Assembly (NCBI GenBank): GCA_964361655.1
Contig: CAYIBD010000032.1
Location: forward strand, 1-8,597
DNA from: CAYIBD01 sp964361655
Lineage (GTDB): Bacteria > Patescibacteriota > Minisyncoccia > Sungbacterales > SURF-37
Direction: 5' to 3'
Length of the DNA: 8,597 nucleotides
The notes below the pieces were generated by a model. The model saw only the letters and a list, made by a program, of their open reading frames with translations, was not told where the DNA came from and ran no database searches. The position numbers were made by a program, and so were the translations under genes. Shown piece after piece: positions 5,400 through 8,597 of the stretch. Within the stretch, counting starts at the first letter, position 1. Every line of letters starts with the position of its first letter.

Positions 5400-7262
5400 T
5401 CAAGTATACCGAAAAGCGGCTTGCCGCGGCAATCGCTCCAGCCACCGGAACCAGAGCTCGAGGTTGAGCATCTGCCACAAGAACATCATGTGGTTCTCGA
5501 CCGAGCGACCGGAGGTGACAATCTCATCGTGCTCGGTAATGATCCGTTCAACTTCGGCCAGGTTATAGATACCCCGCTCGCGGAAGGATCGGGAGCGGAC
5601 CAGGTCGAGGAGCATGTCTTTCCCCCGGCCGGCGAACCACCGGTGCGCTGGCGCGTTCCACCCCATCTTCTTGACGCGCGTTCGCGTCGCCTCGGGGAGA
5701 ATGCCGCGCATGGCTGAACGCAACAGCCGCTTGGTGATCCCGTCGCGAATCTTCAGAATCCCCGATACCCGGAACATGAATTCTACGAGGCGATGGTCGA
5801 GAAACGGCAGGAAGTGATCCAGTCCGAAGGCCGTGGCCTGCCGATCTTCGGCCCGGAGACAACAGGGCAGGGTCTCGCGGGTGAGATCTTGGTAGGCGCG
5901 GTTCTTGAGATAACTCTGAAAGGGGTGTTCCATGACCGGTGTGAAATCTTCAAGCCGGAAGTACTCCGGATTCAGGGCCGAGGCGTAGCGTAAGAGCCGC
6001 CGGGTATCGGGACGGCACATGCCGGGGTGCGAAAGATCCACCAATCGAGCCATGGCATCGGCGACAACCTCGTGGCTCTTCGCGAAGATGGGGTGGTCAT
6101 GGTGCCGAATCCATGCCTTGACTTCTCGCTCGAGCTCATGATCGCCTCCGGCAACCTTGAGGTCGGCAAAAAAGAACGGGAAGTACTCATACTCGCCGGC
6201 ATTGAGCTCGTCCCCGCCCAACCCGCCGAAGATGCTGCGGTAGCCGAACTGGCGCAGCTCCTTGACGAGGAGGTAATGGGAGAGCCAGGTTGCGGTAGCT
6301 ACCGGCTCGTCGTGGGCCGCGATCATCTCGGCCGCGACCTCGAAAACGTCCGGCGTATCGATCTTCACGGCATGCCACTGCCGAACATGCGCTCCCACCA
6401 TGTCCTGGATCTCGGCGGACTCGTCATAGGTGGCGTCGCGGTAGACCGCCGAGACGGCATCCGGCCTTTCCCCCGATGTCCGGCCGGCAAGGGCAAGAAC
6501 CGAGGACGAATCGAGGCCGCCCGAAAGGGTAAACGCCGGCCGTTCGGCAGCCCGAAGGCGAATCGCAACTGCATCCGCGAGGAGCTCGCGGTAGCGTTCG
6601 GCAAGCTCTTCTTCGGAAGCAGAAAAATCCGGTGCCTCTTCAAGCTGCCAGTAGCGCCAGATGGCGATGGCGCCGTTCTTGAACGAGAGGGTGTGCCCTG
6701 CCGGCAGCTGCCGGATGTCGCGGTAGGGCGAAGCGGCCGGATCGTTATCAAAGTAGCGATAGTGGGAACCGGCAAAGAGAGCGACGAATCGCCGGCTGAC
6801 CTCGCGGGAAACGCCGGCAAGCTCGAGGAGCGGCCGCGGCCGGGAGGCAAAGGCGAAGGCCTCGGCGGTCTTCGCGTAGTAAAGCGGCTTTACGCCAAAG
6901 CGATCGCGGCCGAGCCACAGGGTATCGGACCGAGCGTCGTAAAGCGCGATGGCAAAATCGCCGTTCAGCTTTTTTACCGTATCCGGAAACCCGTGGGCAC
7001 GGTAAAGATCGGCGATGAGTTCGGGGTCGTTTGAACTCGGACCGAGAGCGGCTCGGTTATAGATGGTACCGTCAAGGACAACGATGGTGCCTTCTCGAGC
7101 CAAGGCCTGCGGGGCTTTCCTACCGCACCAGCCGATCATCGCCGGGCCGGACGTCTCCTGCCATGTTTTCCAGTCGCCAGCCAGCATGGCCGCACCGAGC
7201 AGGGACTCGAAATGCGCCGCCTGCTCGATACCCTGGCCAATGATGCCGGCGATTCGTGACAT
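5400..7262 (-). CDS. asparagine-synthetase (AsnB)-family amide ligase lacking the glutaminase cysteine
   Basis: A 620-aa AsnB-type enzyme. The N-terminal Ntn-like domain (about 1-190) retains IAGIIG and DFAIALYDARSDTLWLGRD, but the catalytic Cys2 is gone: the protein begins MSRIAGIIG where family members read MCGIAGIIG. The glutamine-binding NGEIYNH is DGTIYNR at 64-70. The C-terminal synthetase domain looks intact: PP-loop SGGLDSS 247-253, GLGGDE 347-352, LRAEDR 469-474, PFLDHRLVE 486-494 and K511 in DGITK. It should therefore adenylate a carboxylate with ATP but not make ammonia from glutamine. Free ammonia, another amine, or an intramolecular amine would be the nucleophile, as in beta-lactam synthetase. 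Some surface-polysaccharide loci carry AsnB relatives that amidate uronic acids, which is an alternative. Start: the open frame extends to 7568, but only ATG 7262 gives the conserved N-terminus and avoids overlap with the methyltransferase gene. A weak AAGAG precedes it by about 7 bases. Confidence 0.9.
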   Translation of the reverse strand: MSRIAGIIGQGIEQAAHFESLLGAAMLAGDWKTWQETSGPAMIGWCGRKAPQALAREGTIVVLDGTIYNRAALGPSSNDPELIADLYRAHGFPDTVKKLNGDFAIALYDARSDTLWLGRDRFGVKPLYYAKTAEAFAFASRPRPLLELAGVSREVSRRFVALFAGSHYRYFDNDPAASPYRDIRQLPAGHTLSFKNGAIAIWRYWQLEEAPDFSASEEELAERYRELLADAVAIRLRAAERPAFTLSGGLDSSSVLALAGRTSGERPDAVSAVYRDATYDESAEIQDMVGAHVRQWHAVKIDTPDVFEVAAEMIAAHDEPVATATWLSHYLLVKELRQFGYRSIFGGLGGDELNAGEYEYFPFFFADLKVAGGDHELEREVKAWIRHHDHPIFAKSHEVVADAMARLVDLSHPGMCRPDTRRLLRYASALNPEYFRLEDFTPVMEHPFQSYLKNRAYQDLTRETLPCCLRAEDRQATAFGLDHFLPFLDHRLVEFMFRVSGILKIRDGITKRLLRSAMRGILPEATRTRVKKMGWNAPAHRWFAGRGKDMLLDLVRSRSFRERGIYNLAEVERIITEHDEIVTSGRSVENHMMFLWQMLNLELWFRWLERLPRQAAFRYT

Positions 7263-7281
7263 AGCCAGCTCTTGCGATCGG

Positions 7282-8028
7282 CTACCTAATGGCGTAAACC
7301 GTCCACATGCTCTGGAGGTACTTCTCGTAGCCGCGACGCCGGGCTTCATCGCGCGGAAGGTAGTACGTGGTGAGGCAGGGATCAACGACGGAAAAACCTG
7401 TAAGCAACTGATCGAACTCGTCTTTTCTGAAAAAATGCGAGAGGCCAATATTGGTAAGGTGGAACTTCGATCCACCTTCGGCCAGGAGGAGTGTTCCGGG
7501 GTCATCAGGAAGTTCCTCATGGCGCTTGGCCTGGTAGACGCTATGGCCGACATCGAGGAGATACCCAACGAAGAGCCCGCCCGGCTTCAAGAGCCGCCGC
7601 ACTTCGGCAAACGCCCGCTCGCGATCGGATTTCGAAAGATGCTGGAACACGCAGGCCTCGATGATGCTGTCAAACGATGCATCGGCAAAGGGCACCGCGG
7701 AGGCCGAGGCCTCGACGAGCGTCCCGATCCGATTCTGGTACCCGGCACGCTCCAGGGCCTTACGGGCGAGACCAAGGGCCGTCGGCGAGATGTCAATGCC
7801 GCTCACCCGGATACCTTTTTGAGCCAGCCACAGGAGATTCGGACCGGCACCGCACCCCATTTCGAGGAACTGAAGTCCGGTGTAATTCCCGTCGGAATGG
7901 CGGCTGCGGAGATAGTAGGCAACGTTCCGCACCACGGCCTCAACCGGAGCGGTGTTGTAGGCGTGCTCGCGGATCTGTTCCTCAAACGAGGCCTCCCAGC
8001 GCTGCTTATCCGGGGGGAGCTGACTCAT
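7282..8028 (-). CDS. class I SAM-dependent methyltransferase
   Basis: A 248-aa Rossmann-fold methyltransferase. Motif I is FLEMGCGAG at 54-62, the acidic residue closing strand 2 is D79 in VSGIDISP, motif II-like ASFDSIIEACVFQHL spans 117-131, and the post-motif LLKPGGLFVGYLLD lies at 146-159. The C-terminal half (FHLTNIGLSHFF, then the DEF and YYLPRDEARRR segments) probably forms the acceptor cap. Substrate is unknown; a sugar, lipid or small-molecule O-, N- or C-methylation would fit the locus. Its ATG overlaps the stop of the upstream methyltransferase in the four-base ATGA arrangement typical of coupled translation. It ends 19 bp before the AsnB-like gene. No Shine-Dalgarno is present, so reinitiation after the upstream stop is a plausible route. 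Length is normal for the family and no motif is missing. Confidence 0.87.
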   Translation of the reverse strand: MSQLPPDKQRWEASFEEQIREHAYNTAPVEAVVRNVAYYLRSRHSDGNYTGLQFLEMGCGAGPNLLWLAQKGIRVSGIDISPTALGLARKALERAGYQNRIGTLVEASASAVPFADASFDSIIEACVFQHLSKSDRERAFAEVRRLLKPGGLFVGYLLDVGHSVYQAKRHEELPDDPGTLLLAEGGSKFHLTNIGLSHFFRKDEFDQLLTGFSVVDPCLTTYYLPRDEARRRGYEKYLQSMWTVYAIR

Positions 8029-8597
8029 GATGAGTGCGGAATAAGAAAGGCGTAAAGCGTATATTTCCGGGAGGGCTCGCGGATCCGCCCTAGGCGCAAG
8101 AGATCGAACCCGGCGCGGCTGGCGAGAACCGCTGCTGACGCCGGGCTGAAGACGTGGAAATGCTCAATGAAAAATTCTTCGCGCTCGGGCCCGTCCTGGG
8201 CTGCGGCCTCGCCGTCCGGGAGCTCAAGGTACACAAATCCGGAAGGTTCAAGGTGCGAACGGGCCTTGGCGAGCATGGCTATTGGATCCGGCACGTGCTC
8301 GAGCACCTTATTGAACGTCACGGCATCGAAGCGAGAAAGCGCCGGGACGGTCATAAAGTCCCCGGCGAGTGCCTCGACGCCCACCGTATCCCGCGCATGC
8401 TCGACCGCGCGCTCGTCAGGATCAAGGGCGGTGCATGACCATCCGGCCTCCTTCATCCGGGCCAGGAACACGCCAAGCCCGGAGCCAACATCGAGCACCT
8501 TCGGCGGCCGGCCGCCGAGACCTGATGGGGCGAAGTACGCGCCCGCAAATTCAAGACCGCGCTTGACCCGGCCGGCATTGTCGGACTCGCCGGGCGG
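8025..8597 (-). CDS. class I SAM-dependent methyltransferase (Methyltransf_23-like), partial, N-terminus beyond the window
   Basis: The frame stays open from the stop at 8025 to the right edge with no stop, giving 190 visible residues, so the gene is truncated by the window and not by mutation. A GTG at 8498 falls inside motif I and cannot be the real start. Visible upstream codons read DNAGRVKRGLEFAGAYF, a typical helix before motif I. Motif I is KVLDVGSGLGVFLARM, the next acidic site is ALDPDE, and FDAVTFNKVLEHVPDP followed by LEPSGFVYLELPD are the motif II and III regions. The EEFFIEHFHVFSP segment is characteristic of the Methyltransf_23 group, common in glycan and secondary-metabolite clusters. 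The C-terminus (YTLYAFLIPHSS) is complete. It is the first visible gene of its operon and overlaps the next methyltransferase by four bases. The substrate is unknown. An 18-bp perfect palindrome lies within its coding sequence at 8501-8518. Confidence 0.85.
   Translation of the reverse strand, partial: PPGESDNAGRVKRGLEFAGAYFAPSGLGGRPPKVLDVGSGLGVFLARMKEAGWSCTALDPDERAVEHARDTVGVEALAGDFMTVPALSRFDAVTFNKVLEHVPDPIAMLAKARSHLEPSGFVYLELPDGEAAAQDGPEREEFFIEHFHVFSPASAAVLASRAGFDLLRLGRIREPSRKYTLYAFLIPHSS

Noticed and set aside
6027..7034. 335-codon plus-strand open frame antisense to the AsnB-like gene
   Set aside because: It is fully opposite a gene with clear family motifs, its translation shows no recognisable domain, and long antisense frames are expected in GC-rich coding DNA.
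5400..7262. Naming the AsnB-like gene as a beta-lactam synthetase
   Set aside because: Loss of Cys2 alone does not define that activity; substrate-making partners are missing and the context is glycan-like.
7263..7568. 102-residue N-terminal extension of the AsnB-like protein
   Set aside because: It lies inside the methyltransferase gene, is low-complexity Ser/Arg-rich, and the conserved family N-terminus begins at ATG 7262.
7063..8055. 330-codon plus-strand open frame antisense to the second methyltransferase
   Set aside because: The minus strand carries complete methyltransferase motifs; this frame has no recognisable motif and spans two minus-strand gene junctions.
8025..8498. 157-aa methyltransferase starting at the GTG of 8498
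   Set aside because: The GTG is within SAM motif I and conserved-looking coding continues upstream to the window edge, so the gene is longer and truncated by the window.
1..8597. CRISPR array, tRNA, insertion sequence or phage features
   Set aside because: No regularly spaced repeats, cloverleaf, transposase or terminal inverted repeats were seen.

Overview
This is an 8.6-kb stretch of moderately GC-rich bacterial DNA, densely packed with genes. There are no rRNA, tRNA, mobile-element, CRISPR or taxonomic-marker features. All eight real genes are enzymes of the kind found in surface-polysaccharide or decorated-metabolite loci: two capsule/teichoic-type GT-B glycosyltransferases, three SAM methyltransferases, two Fe(II)/2-oxoglutarate (2OG) oxygenases and one asparagine-synthetase-family enzyme. 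The standard code fits, with TGA, TAG and TAA all used as stops. No start codon has a convincing Shine-Dalgarno sequence. The organism is probably an uncultured or little-studied bacterium, but the window cannot place it in a phylum.

Layout, from right to left because most genes are on the minus strand. Operon A (8597 to 4640, minus) holds a class I methyltransferase cut by the right edge, a second class I methyltransferase (ATGA overlap), an asparagine-synthetase-like protein (18-19 bp gap) and a 2OG oxygenase (4 bp gap). It ends at a strong hairpin at 4595-4626. A single plus-strand gene for a TylF/MycF-type O-methyltransferase (3912-4592) converges on the same hairpin from the other side. 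Operon B (3812 to 55, minus) holds two related glycosyltransferases with overlapping ends and a PhyH-like oxygenase. A 99-bp divergent gap (3813-3911) is the only sizeable promoter space. No gene-free stretch reaches 300 bp.

Working model (inference): the two glycosyltransferases build or prime a surface glycan, and the methyltransferases, oxygenases and amide-forming enzyme tailor its sugars or appended groups. The most notable observation is that the asparagine-synthetase homologue has lost the glutaminase nucleophile (MSR in place of MCG) and altered its glutamine-binding motif (DGTIYNR in place of NGEIYNH), yet keeps an intact ATP-pyrophosphatase half. It is immediately followed by a 2OG oxygenase. 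That pairing recalls the glutaminase-dead AsnB relative plus 2OG oxygenase pairs of clavulanate and carbapenem biosynthesis, although the neighbours here point to glycan tailoring instead.
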